Shown one piece after another: positions 1 to 5,310 of a stretch of 39,516 nucleotides of DNA. The notes under the pieces are model-generated. The model did no database searches and was not told the DNA's origin. It saw only the letters and a program-made list of their open reading frames with translations. Origin of the DNA: a virus. The DNA lies in IMG/VR virus record IMGVR_UViG_3300027741_000135, positions 1 through 39,516 of that record; one strand, 5' to 3'. Position numbers and translations under genes: made by a program. Position 1 is the first letter of the stretch. Each line of letters begins with the position of its first letter.

Positions 1-49
1 GATCCTCGACGACAGCGGCGGGGTCGATCGCCGGCTGGGCCGACGTCAT
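1..49 (-). CDS. Start of a leftward gene, cut by the window edge
   Basis: Only the first 16 codons are visible (MTSAQPAIDPAAVVED) before the left edge. The ATG reads leftward at 49-47, with a GAGGA purine run about 12 bases upstream that could be a ribosome binding site. It would be divergent from the rightward small-gene operon. The product cannot be identified from so few residues. A chance open frame is possible. Confidence 0.4.
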   Translation of the reverse strand, partial: MTSAQPAIDPAAVVED

Positions 50-75
50 GCTCAGAGCGTGATCCTCGAGCAGCA

Positions 76-139
76 CCCCCGACCGTGGAAAACCGAAGCC
101 CCCGACCGTGGAAACGAGCACGACCCCCGACCGTGGAAA
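76..139 (+). repeat. Three exact copies of a 16-base leader repeat
   Basis: The 16-mer CCCCCGACCGTGGAAA occurs at 76-91, 99-114 and 124-139, with start-to-start spacings of 23 and 25 bases. Degenerate versions of the same element precede most rightward genes up to 4.05 kb. No gene overlaps these copies and they lie upstream of the promoter at 223-250. They could be a protein-binding array, part of an upstream transcript leader, or the remains of duplicated gene leaders. Confidence 0.9.
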
Positions 140-222
140 CCCGAAAATTCTCACGCTACCAACTGTCCACCGATCCCCCGATCGTAACAATTCACGCGAA
201 AACCGCAGAAATTGTTTTATAC

Positions 223-250
223 TTGACTCACGCCGTGCCGATGCTATCCT
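223..250 (+). promoter_or_regulatory. Sigma70-like promoter of the left operon
   Basis: TTGACT at 223-228 and TATCCT at 245-250 are separated by 16 bases, behind an AT-rich stretch (about 208-222). The spacer shares GCCGTGCCGATGC with the promoter at 1336-1364, where the matching stretch reads ACCGTGCCGATGC. The two promoters therefore look like duplicated units. It would drive the gene starting at 312. Confidence 0.65.
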
Positions 251-268
251 TCAGACGTGGCCGGCAGA

Positions 269-305
269 CCCCGGCCGTGGAAACGATAACCCCGAACGAG
301 GAAAC
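269..305 (+). promoter_or_regulatory. Paired leader elements before the first small gene
   Basis: Two variants of the leader repeat lie in tandem: CCCCGGCCGTGGAAAC at 269-284 and CCCCGAACGAGGAAAC at 290-305. The second contains the GAGG Shine-Dalgarno core for the ATG at 312. Similar pairs or single copies precede the starts at 711, 1149, 1447, 2131, 2496, 2891, 3085 and 3722. Each unit has a GGA or GAAAC core. Confidence 0.75.
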
Positions 306-311
306 GAGATT

Positions 312-629
312 ATGAAAAACCCAGCGACGATCCCCGCCATCGTCATGCGTGAGATCAAAAGCCGCATGGATCGACTGGCCGATCTCCAGCAAACCCGCCG
401 CCACGTCATGCGGCACCACGGCCGGCAAGATTGGGCCTGGTATCTCGCGAACCCCTTCAACAGTGCTGCTGGCGAGCGGGTACAGGCGGCGCGGTCGATC
501 CTCGAGGCTCGCAGGATCATTCGCGAAAACGGCTTCGACGTCGCGACGGTCTGCGCGATCGCTCGCGATCCGGGCGCATTCGCGTTCTGCGATGGCGGCG
601 GCGCCACTCCTGAAAACATCGACCAGTAG
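312..629 (+). CDS. Hypothetical small protein, first gene of left operon
   Basis: This 105-residue protein is basic and helix-rich in its first half (MREIKSRMDRLADLQQTRRH), with tryptophans in RQDWAWYLANP and an Asp/Gly/Glu-rich end. I recognise no family. The ATG at 312 is chosen because GAGGAAACGAG lies just upstream; in-frame codons further upstream run through the repeat leader and promoter. The stop codon TAG at 627-629 is part of a TAGGCTAC motif that may belong to the next promoter. Its position in an operon of tiny genes suggests an early or accessory phage role, but nothing shows its function. Confidence 0.75.
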   Translation: MKNPATIPAIVMREIKSRMDRLADLQQTRRHVMRHHGRQDWAWYLANPFNSAAGERVQAARSILEARRIIRENGFDVATVCAIARDPGAFAFCDGGGATPENIDQ

Positions 630-647
630 GCTACACAAGACGATATT
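619..647 (+). promoter_or_regulatory. Weak promoter-like element containing TAGGCTAC
   Basis: TCGACC at 619-624 and GATATT at 642-647 are spaced by 17 bases. The spacer carries TAGGCTAC at 627-634, one base short of the AGGCTACC motif found at other promoters in the window. It could drive the gene at 711. The -35 match is poor, so this is tentative. Confidence 0.35.
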
Positions 648-710
648 CCGGTCGGTGGCACGTTGCCCCCGACCGGCGGAACGACGACCCCTAGAACGAG
701 GAAACGAGCG

Positions 711-1046
711 ATGAAACAGGAATGCGTGACGATCGGAATGCAGGCTCGCGTGAAGATCGGCCAACGGCTGGCCGAGGTGACGGTGCTCCGGCGGCTTGAG
801 GGCCGCGGGCGAGCGAGGTTCGAGTGTCGCACGAGCGACACGGGCCGCCTCGTGAAGGCCACCGCGGCCCGGCTCCGGCCGGTGCCGCCCCCGGCGGTGC
901 GGGCGATGGTTGGCCGGATGGTGGCCGCCGCGGCGGCTCGCGACGAGATCGTGCTCGGCGGCATCGACGCCTCGGCACTGTCGATCGAACCGGACGTGCC
1001 GCGCGAGCTTGCCGCCTGGGCCGCGGAGCCTGTCGGTGCCTGGTGA
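711..1046 (+). CDS. Hypothetical protein, 111 residues
   Basis: The ATG at 711 follows CTAGAACGAGGAAACGAG, which supplies the ribosome binding site. The N-terminal 55 residues are rich in short beta-type segments and Arg/Lys (ARVKIGQRLAEVTVLRRLEG), suggesting a small beta-barrel that might bind nucleic acid; this is only an impression. The C-terminal half is Ala-rich and helical. No family is recognised. It sits between other small genes that have the same leader, so it is probably co-expressed with them. Confidence 0.75.
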   Translation: MKQECVTIGMQARVKIGQRLAEVTVLRRLEGRGRARFECRTSDTGRLVKATAARLRPVPPPAVRAMVGRMVAAAAARDEIVLGGIDASALSIEPDVPRELAAWAAEPVGAW

Positions 1047-1148
1047 TCGGCCCCCGGCACAGCCCCGTCGCCCTCGGGCGGGGTTGGGCCGGCGGCCGGC
1101 GATCGACGCCTGACCCGTGGATGGAAACCCCGAAGGAGGAAACGAGAG

Positions 1149-1361
1149 ATGAAACCGAAGACCTTTTTGCCGTGGTGGAACTGCGCTGCCCTGGTGCTCG
1201 AGGGTGGCGACGAAATCGACCTGGACATCGACGTTCGGGCCGAAACCGCCGGTCAGGCCGAAGACATCGCGAGAGCTGAGTGGGCAGACCACGGCTACAG
1301 CCCCGACCGAGTGAACGTGCGGAAAGATTCAAGCATTGACTCTGACCGTGCCGATGCCTAG
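1149..1361 (+). CDS. Hypothetical acidic protein, 70 residues
   Basis: The start at 1149 follows CCCCGAAGGAGGAAACGAGAG, a leader element with a strong AGGAGG. The protein is acidic in the middle (EGGDEIDLDIDVRAETAG), followed by a helix (AEDIARAEWADHGYSPDRV). This pattern is seen in small phage proteins that carry an amphipathic two-strand and helix unit. The last codons overlap the next promoter, whose -35 box TTGACT is at 1336 and whose -10 box begins at the TAG stop. Function unknown. Confidence 0.72.
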   Translation: MKPKTFLPWWNCAALVLEGGDEIDLDIDVRAETAGQAEDIARAEWADHGYSPDRVNVRKDSSIDSDRADA

Positions 1362-1364
1362 TAT
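1336..1364 (+). promoter_or_regulatory. Sigma70-like promoter inside the left operon
   Basis: TTGACT at 1336-1341 and TAGTAT at 1359-1364 have the ideal 17-base spacing. It is followed at once by GCTACC, a partial match to AGGCTACC. The spacer resembles that of the promoter at 223. It would give extra transcription of the gene at 1447 onward. Confidence 0.65.
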
Positions 1365-1399
1365 GCTACCAGACGCGACAACGGCAGGGGCCGCGTTGG

Positions 1400-1440
1400 C
1401 CCCGAACGTGGAAACGAGAATTACCCTAGAACGAGGAAAC
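1400..1440 (+). promoter_or_regulatory. Paired leader elements before the gene at 1447
   Basis: CCCCGAACGTGGAAAC at 1400-1415 and CCCTAGAACGAGGAAAC at 1424-1440 repeat the arrangement seen before 312 and 711: a GTGGAAAC copy, a short gap, then a GAGGAAAC copy that doubles as the Shine-Dalgarno sequence. The two GGA triplets are 25 bases apart. Confidence 0.7.
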
Positions 1441-1446
1441 GAGATC

Positions 1447-1725
1447 ATGGCTGCGATGAAACGGTTTTACGAGGATTGTGCGGTGGCGGGCCGGTGCCCG
1501 ATCAGTCCGCGGACGTTCAACTACCTGGACGACCTGGAGTCGATCGACGCCACGATCGACTGGATCGGCTACTGCGAGCACGACCTGTTCGACGCCTCCG
1601 GCCGCATGATCGGCTACGAGGACTGCATCACGATGGAGTCGGCTCGCCGGCTCGTCGCGATCGGCCTGGCGAACGCGGAGATCGGTTCGTTCGTGGATAA
1701 CTTCGGAGACTACTGCCCGGCCTGA
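1447..1725 (+). CDS. Hypothetical acidic protein, 92 residues
   Basis: The ATG at 1447 follows ACGAGGAAACGAGATC. The protein is strongly acidic and aromatic (FNYLDDLESIDATIDWIGYC), with five cysteines spread along it and a C-terminal NFGDYCPA. Small acidic early phage proteins sometimes mimic DNA or inhibit host enzymes, but that is only a possibility here. The gene has its own promoter at 1336-1364, suggesting higher or separate expression. Confidence 0.75.
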   Translation: MAAMKRFYEDCAVAGRCPISPRTFNYLDDLESIDATIDWIGYCEHDLFDASGRMIGYEDCITMESARRLVAIGLANAEIGSFVDNFGDYCPA

Positions 1726-1809
1726 CCGGCCGCCGCCCCGGCTCGTTGCCTGGGCGGTTCGATGATGGGATGATTTAACCAGACCCCCGGACGGGGGAAG
1801 GAGAGGACG

Positions 1810-2025
1810 ATGAGCGCGACGGATGACAAGGTGAAAATCGTAGGCGGCGACACTCTTGAGGTTGGTGAATGCGGTGGCCCCGTCTGGATCAAGGTCGGCG
1901 GGTTGACGCTCCAGATCACCGAAACAGAGAGCGGCGCGATCGTGGACGCCTGGCGGAAGGATGACGAACCGATGGCCGAGCCTTGGACGGTTGAGTTTGA
2001 CGGCAAGACGATGGACGTTCGATAA
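1810..2025 (+). CDS. Hypothetical acidic beta-rich protein, 71 residues
   Basis: The start at 1810 follows GGGGGAAGGAGAGGACG, a strong ribosome binding site in a diverged leader (CCCCCGGACGGGGGAAGG). Alternating hydrophobic residues (VKIVGGDTLEVGECG, IKVGGLTLQITETE) suggest an all-beta fold. No family is recognised. A 105-base gap follows, which holds only leader-like repeats. Confidence 0.72.
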   Translation: MSATDDKVKIVGGDTLEVGECGGPVWIKVGGLTLQITETESGAIVDAWRKDDEPMAEPWTVEFDGKTMDVR

Positions 2026-2130
2026 ACCGACCCGCCCGCAACCCCCGGCCGGCGAAACGCTGACGGGGGCGACGGGCGGGCCGACGTGGCCCGGAGCGCG
2101 AGAACCTAAACCCTAGAAATGAGGAGAGCG

Positions 2131-2427
2131 ATGATGCGACCCTACGAAGAGATGACGCTGGCCGACTATGCCAGCAGCCGCGATGCTGTCTGCGTGTTTT
2201 TCGCGGGCATCGGCACCCCCGCTGGAGACTATCTGCCGCTGGGCGTTCCCGATGTCGTTGACGAGTTCGCTGAGCGACTATTGGGCCTGCGCGGCTACGT
2301 TGACGAGCACGGTGATTGGGCCTGGGACGGCAACGGCGACCCGCGGGATTGCCGCGGCAACACCGTCACGAAAGTGCAGGCGTATCAAAATCGCGAAACG
2401 TGGGCCGATATGGCGGCTGGCGAGTGA
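2131..2427 (+). CDS. Hypothetical acidic protein, 98 residues
   Basis: Two ATGs stand in tandem at 2131 and 2134 behind GAGGAGAGCG; an in-frame ATG at 2119 overlaps the ribosome binding site and is unlikely. The sequence has a helix-rich N-terminus (YEEMTLADYASSRDAVCVFF), a glycine/proline loop, and an acidic Trp-containing stretch (DEHGDWAWDGNGDPRD). Function unknown. It belongs to the left small-gene cluster. Confidence 0.72.
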   Translation: MMRPYEEMTLADYASSRDAVCVFFAGIGTPAGDYLPLGVPDVVDEFAERLLGLRGYVDEHGDWAWDGNGDPRDCRGNTVTKVQAYQNRETWADMAAGE

Positions 2428-2495
2428 CTCCCGAACGACGAAACAACAGACCCTAACCCTGCCGCCCCGTGCGGCGAAACCAGAGGAGAGAGACG

Positions 2496-2816
2496 ATGAA
2501 ACTGACGATGAACGGTGAGGATCGAAGCGAGTCAACTGTCGAATCAGCGGCGCAGGCATTGGTGCGAATTCAGCCAAAGCAAGCCGAGGTGAACGGGATC
2601 GTGATCGACCGGCCTGAGCGGTGGACGGTCGAAGCTGCCTCCGAGGAGGTCGCGGTGGCCTTGTCGGCCGGAGACTGGTATTGGCTTGACGGGTCGGCGT
2701 ACTGCCCAGCCTGCGTGGAGTGCGACTCTCCAGCGATTGACGCGGGCGATCCCCGCGTGCAGCGAGGTGGCGCCGTCAGCGTGTGCTCGTGCTGCAAGAC
2801 CGACTACGCCGCTTGA
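2496..2816 (+). CDS. Hypothetical protein with four-cysteine zinc-ribbon-like end
   Basis: The start at 2496 follows CAGAGGAGAGAGACG. The C-terminal third has CPACVEC at about residues 78-84 and CSCCKTD near the end, a spacing that fits a zinc ribbon or knuckle, with the connecting loop rich in Asp, Gly and Arg. The N-terminal part shows no familiar motif. Zinc ribbons commonly mediate nucleic-acid or protein contacts, so a regulatory or inhibitory role is possible but not shown. Confidence 0.72.
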   Translation: MKLTMNGEDRSESTVESAAQALVRIQPKQAEVNGIVIDRPERWTVEAASEEVAVALSAGDWYWLDGSAYCPACVECDSPAIDAGDPRVQRGGAVSVCSCCKTDYAA

Positions 2817-2890
2817 ACTATCTCGCGCCCCGGCGGCCCGCCGCCACCCCGGAGCGTAGAAACCCCGTGCGGCGAAACCAGAGGAGAGCG

Positions 2891-3088
2891 ATGATGCTGT
2901 TCAACCTTGTCGAGAAGACCGCCGGCCCATGGCATGGCAAGGTCTGGCGATCCGAGGAAATGACTGTTGAGGATGCCGCGAGCCGAAACGGCAAGATCGA
3001 AGTGATGAAGTGGGAGCCGGCCGAGCTGATGGAGAACGAGGACGAAGCCAGCCGCCCCGTGCGGCGAAACATGAGGAGAGGACGATGA
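2891..3088 (+). CDS. Hypothetical protein whose end is encoded by the next leader
   Basis: ATGATG at 2891 follows CAGAGGAGAGCG. The 65-residue product has a small beta-rich N-terminus (LFNLVEKTAGPWHGKVWR). Its last dozen residues (SRPVRRNMRRGR) come from the leader element CCCCGTGCGGCGAAAC and ribosome binding site of the next gene. Its stop overlaps the next start as ATGA at 3085-3088. The basic tail may thus be an accident of lost stop codon rather than a selected part. Function unknown. Confidence 0.65.
   Translation: MMLFNLVEKTAGPWHGKVWRSEEMTVEDAASRNGKIEVMKWEPAELMENEDEASRPVRRNMRRGR
3051..3080 (+). promoter_or_regulatory. Leader element with small hairpin inside coding sequence
   Basis: GCCGCCCCGTGCGGCGAAAC can fold with GCCGC pairing to GCGGC around a CCCGT loop, followed by ATGAGGAGAG, the ribosome binding site for the start at 3085. 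The same CCCCGTGCGGCGAAAC 16-mer is found at 2465-2480 (also with the hairpin) and 2865-2880 (without the left arm). Confidence 0.55.
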
Positions 3089-3432
3089 TCTACTGGATTC
3101 TGACCGACGTCGCTGGAAAGCATGGCCGGCGGCACGATGGCGACTGGGAGCCGCTCGAGCGGCGATCTCCCGCGAGCGACGAGGTGGAGCGGTTCCACCG
3201 ATACCGCGATGCGGTGGCGAAGGCGAAGAAGCTCAAGGCGAAGGACTGCCACTGCAAGCCGCTGAAGCAGGAGGGCATCGTGCTCTTCTGGCGGTTGCCG
3301 GAGCGGGCTGGCGAGAACGACCTGGCCGAGGTGGTCGAATTCAGGTCGAAGCGGCAGGCGGCGGCTTGGCGGAAGCAGGCCGAGGCCGAGGGCTGCGAGG
3401 TGATCGAGTGCCTGGGAACGGCGAAACGATAG
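3085..3432 (+). CDS. Hypothetical basic protein, 115 residues
   Basis: The ATG at 3085 overlaps the preceding stop (ATGA) and has GAGGAGAGG upstream. The protein begins with a hydrophobic strand (MIYWILTDV) and continues with a charged helix (RYRDAVAKAKKLKAKDCHC). Its second half (LFWRLPERAG, VVEFRSKRQAAAWRKQAEAE) looks like a small alpha/beta domain ending in a helix. No family is recognised. Translation is probably coupled to the gene at 2891. Confidence 0.72.
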   Translation: MIYWILTDVAGKHGRRHDGDWEPLERRSPASDEVERFHRYRDAVAKAKKLKAKDCHCKPLKQEGIVLFWRLPERAGENDLAEVVEFRSKRQAAAWRKQAEAEGCEVIECLGTAKR

Positions 3433-3442
3433 GAGGCCGACC

Positions 3443-3625
3443 GTGAAAAACAGAGTGACCCCTTACGAGGCCGGCTGGCTGACAATGCTGGTCAAGACCG
3501 GGATCGCCAGCGAGCAGGATGCTCGAGCGGCGATGGATCGGGTGGCCCAGGCCGCCATCGATGAGCTGGTTGCCCGGAGGCGGGCGAAGCGGCGCGAGAA
3601 ACGCCGGCGAAAGAGTGACGATTGA
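3443..3625 (+). CDS. Hypothetical very basic protein, 60 residues
   Basis: A GTG start at 3443 has AGGAGG ten bases upstream. The first 40 residues suggest two helices (EAGWLTMLVKTGIASEQDA), and the C-terminus is an Arg/Lys run (RRRAKRREKRRRKSDD), typical of nucleic-acid contact. Function unknown. The gene ends just before the promoter at 3622. Confidence 0.65.
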   Translation: MKNRVTPYEAGWLTMLVKTGIASEQDARAAMDRVAQAAIDELVARRRAKRREKRRRKSDD

Positions 3626-3662
3626 CAAGGCTACCGGACGATAGATAAATAAGGCTACCGGA
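3622..3662 (+). promoter_or_regulatory. Strong promoter flanked by two operator repeats
   Basis: TTGACA at 3622-3627, a 17-base spacer and ATAAAT at 3645-3650 make the best sigma70-type match in the window. The 12-mer AAGGCTACCGGA occurs twice, at 3627-3638 inside the spacer and at 3651-3662 just past the -10 box, 24 bases apart. A protein bound there would block transcription of the genes from 3722 onward. The same 12-mer recurs once more at 16824-16835 in reverse. Confidence 0.75.
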
Positions 3663-3721
3663 GCAGCGTCAGGCGTGTGGCCTGCCGCCCCGGTGCATGG
3701 AAACCCAAGGAGGAAGCGAAG

Positions 3722-4030
3722 ATGATTCTTCACAACGGAGAGACGATCTACTTGTCATTCACCTCGGCCGGCAATTTGGCCGATGCCCCGAAGGCATGGG
3801 TCACGGAGGCGGTCGTGGTCGATGCCGAGCACCGGATCGTCCGCGAGCCGGAGTACGGTCGCGTGCGGGTGCTCTCGTCGGTCGAGGGCATCCACCAGTC
3901 CGCGACGGACGCCTGGGCGCGGTGCTCGACGGAGCTGGCTGCGTTCGCGACGGCCATCCGCCTGCGGGCCGACGAGTGCGCCCGGAAGGCGGCGCAGTTG
4001 GCGATCGTCCGCGAGGAGGCCGCAACGTGA
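3722..4030 (+). CDS. Hypothetical protein, 102 residues
   Basis: The ATG at 3722 has CAAGGAGGAAGCGAAG upstream. The N-terminal half looks beta-rich (GETIYLSFTSAGNL, VTEAVVVDAEHRIV) and the C-terminal 45 residues form a long Ala/Arg-rich helix (ELAAFATAIRLRADECARKA). It is the first gene after the strong promoter at 3622 and its paired repeats. Its stop overlaps the next start as GTGA. Function unknown. Confidence 0.72.
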   Translation: MILHNGETIYLSFTSAGNLADAPKAWVTEAVVVDAEHRIVREPEYGRVRVLSSVEGIHQSATDAWARCSTELAAFATAIRLRADECARKAAQLAIVREEAAT

Positions 4031-4161
4031 CCCCCGACCGTTGGAACCAGTGGCTGCGCTGGCTGCTGCTCGTCCGTCTCGGGCAAGAGCTGGGGACGGA
4101 CGGGCCGCTGGCCCAAGCGATTCACGATTTACTGGATGCTTTTCTTAGGGTTGTCCGATAG
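4027..4161 (+). CDS. Possible 44-residue protein coupled to the gene before
   Basis: A GTG at 4027 overlaps the previous stop (GTGA) and opens a 44-codon frame rich in Trp and Leu (RWNQWLRWLLLVRLGQEL) that could form an amphipathic or membrane-associated helix. There is no other support. The start region also resembles the leader element (CCCCCGACCGTTGGAAC), so this may be leader rather than coding sequence. Confidence 0.4.
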   Translation: MTPDRWNQWLRWLLLVRLGQELGTDGPLAQAIHDLLDAFLRVVR

Positions 4162-4189
4162 AATGCCACCGCTAGACCGGAGAGAAACC

Positions 4190-4534
4190 ATGACCACCAT
4201 CGACCCGAAAGAATATTTGACCCTCATCCAAGCGGCGGCGAAAGTCGGTTGCCCGCGGCGGTCGCTCTACCGGATCATCGACAGGCTTGGCGTCAACAAC
4301 ATCGTCACGATGGCGTTCGGCAAGCGGCTGATTCACAAGTCGAAGCTGCCGGCGATCAGGGCCGAGCACGCCCCCCTGGGGTCGAAGCGGCGGCACGAGA
4401 TCGCCGTGGCGTCCGGCAGCAAGGGCGGCGCGCAGAAGGGCGTCAATTACGCGCGTGCCGCTTTGAATGGCACGAGCGATGCACCAGCCGCAGATTCTGG
4501 AGGGCGTCGGAGCCGCCGCGCGCCTTCTCAATGA
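4190..4534 (+). CDS. Excisionase or MerR-type helix-turn-helix protein
   Basis: The ATG at 4190 follows CGGAGAGAAACC. Residues about 8-50 read as a compact HTH of the excisionase type: YLTLIQAAAKVGC, RRSLYRIIDRLG, then a strand and KSKLPAIRAEH, matching the usual pattern of a tyrosine, AA-helix, recognition helix and wing. The basic tail (KRRHEIAVASGSKGGAQKG) may contact DNA. A TAGAAT hexamer at 4159-4164 could be a -10 box. Candidates are a recombination directionality factor or a repressor. The last 92 bases overlap, antisense, the end of the HNH gene on the other strand. Confidence 0.65.
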   Translation: MTTIDPKEYLTLIQAAAKVGCPRRSLYRIIDRLGVNNIVTMAFGKRLIHKSKLPAIRAEHAPLGSKRRHEIAVASGSKGGAQKGVNYARAALNGTSDAPAADSGGRRSRRAPSQ

Positions 4535-4733
4535 TGTGGTCGATATGCGCCTCGCCGTTCTCGCCGCGGACGAGCTGCCCGCAGAGCTGGCAGATGCCGG
4601 CGTCACGGGCGATCACCGCGAGCCTGGTGCGCTGCCACTGAGGTGTGCAGTAGCCCCTGGCGGCGGCGTTCGGGCGCGGCTCCCGCTTGCGGGCCAGCCA
4701 CGGGGGCCGGAACGTGGGAACGCGACGGGGCAT
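4443..4733 (-). CDS. HNH endonuclease, 96 residues
   Basis: The C-terminal half carries the HNH signature: CQLCGQLVRG, EAHIDHIIEKARGG, NLRLVHRSCHSKRH. The CxxC and CHSKRH segments probably bind a structural zinc and HIDH supplies the catalytic histidine pair. Family members are metal-dependent nucleases, in phages either homing endonucleases or packaging-linked nicking enzymes; this one is far from any visible terminase. The start at 4733 overlaps the previous stop as ATGA; a longer frame upstream overlaps that gene and is rejected. It converges with the HTH gene, sharing 92 bases. Confidence 0.85.
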   Translation of the reverse strand: MPRRVPTFRPPWLARKREPRPNAAARGYCTPQWQRTRLAVIARDAGICQLCGQLVRGENGEAHIDHIIEKARGGSDALQNLRLVHRSCHSKRHARN

Positions 4734-5059
4734 CACTCGCTCCCGGCAGACCGCTGCCACCCGTACATGAGAACCTTGTGCGAGTGGTTCTTCCTCCACC
4801 ACTCCACGATTAGCTGCGACAAGAGATTGACGATCACGCCGATCAAGATCATGCCCATTATCGACCCGTACTGCTTCCGGCACCGCTGCTTCAGGCGGGC
4901 CGCGAGCACTTCGACCATGCGGTCTTCGGGGGCGTCGTAGGGGAACTCGGCGACCGCAAGCTCGACCAGTTGATCGCGCAGCCCCCCGTGCATGGCAAGA
5001 CGCAGACCGCCTTTGCGGGCGACGAAGTCTTTCAGCGAGCGGTACTTGGAGTCAAGCAT
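4733..5059 (-). CDS. Small protein with one C-terminal membrane helix
   Basis: This 108-residue protein has a soluble, charged N-terminal two thirds (LKDFVARKGGLRLAMHGGL, EDRMVEVLAARLKQRCRK) and then a hydrophobic helix at about residues 66-87 (GSIMGMILIGVIVNLLSQLI) followed by Trp-Trp-Arg-Lys. It lies at the end of a run of membrane and exported proteins, so a holin-like or membrane-anchored accessory role is possible. No family is recognised. It overlaps the lipoprotein gene by 28 bases. Confidence 0.7.
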   Translation of the reverse strand: MLDSKYRSLKDFVARKGGLRLAMHGGLRDQLVELAVAEFPYDAPEDRMVEVLAARLKQRCRKQYGSIMGMILIGVIVNLLSQLIVEWWRKNHSHKVLMYGWQRSAGSE

Positions 5060-5310
5060 TTTCCGCCCTCACATGGCACGAGCACGCTGACCGGCGTCTT
5101 CCCAGTTCCGTTGCACGCTTGGCACGTCATCATCACTCTTCCGTCACCTACGACGCCGCGGCCGGAGCAGGCGCGGCAGACACCCGGCTTCTCCGGGGCT
5201 GGGGCGAGCGTTGAGTAGTGGCCGGTCACGGCGACGAACGGCTGGAGGTCATCGGTGGTCACCGATGACGAGCACCCCGCCGCGAGTACGAGCACAAAGA
5301 GCCAGCGCAT
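5032..5310 (-). CDS. Lipoprotein with two DnaJ-type CXXCXGXG motifs
   Basis: The start at 5310 overlaps the previous stop (ATGA) and gives a lipoprotein signal: a short basic N-terminus, hydrophobic core WLFVLVLAAG and lipobox Cys13. The mature part has CRACSGRG and CQACNGTG, half of the four-repeat zinc-binding region of DnaJ, then a third Cys pair (VPCEGGKCL). No J domain is present. It is probably anchored in a membrane after export. It might bind zinc or a partner in the host envelope. A small outer-membrane lipoprotein near lysis genes could also act like an o-spanin, but no partner is proven. Confidence 0.75.
   Translation of the reverse strand: MRWLFVLVLAAGCSSSVTTDDLQPFVAVTGHYSTLAPAPEKPGVCRACSGRGVVGDGRVMMTCQACNGTGKTPVSVLVPCEGGKCLTPSTAR

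Noticed and set aside
76-139. CRISPR array
   Set aside because: Three 16-base repeats with 7-9 base gaps are too short for repeats and spacers, and no cas gene is present.
228-1332. Long leftward open frames opposite the first small genes
   Set aside because: They are antisense to four small genes with good ribosome binding sites, cross the leader repeats, and read as Arg/Pro-rich low-complexity sequence typical of GC-rich shadows.
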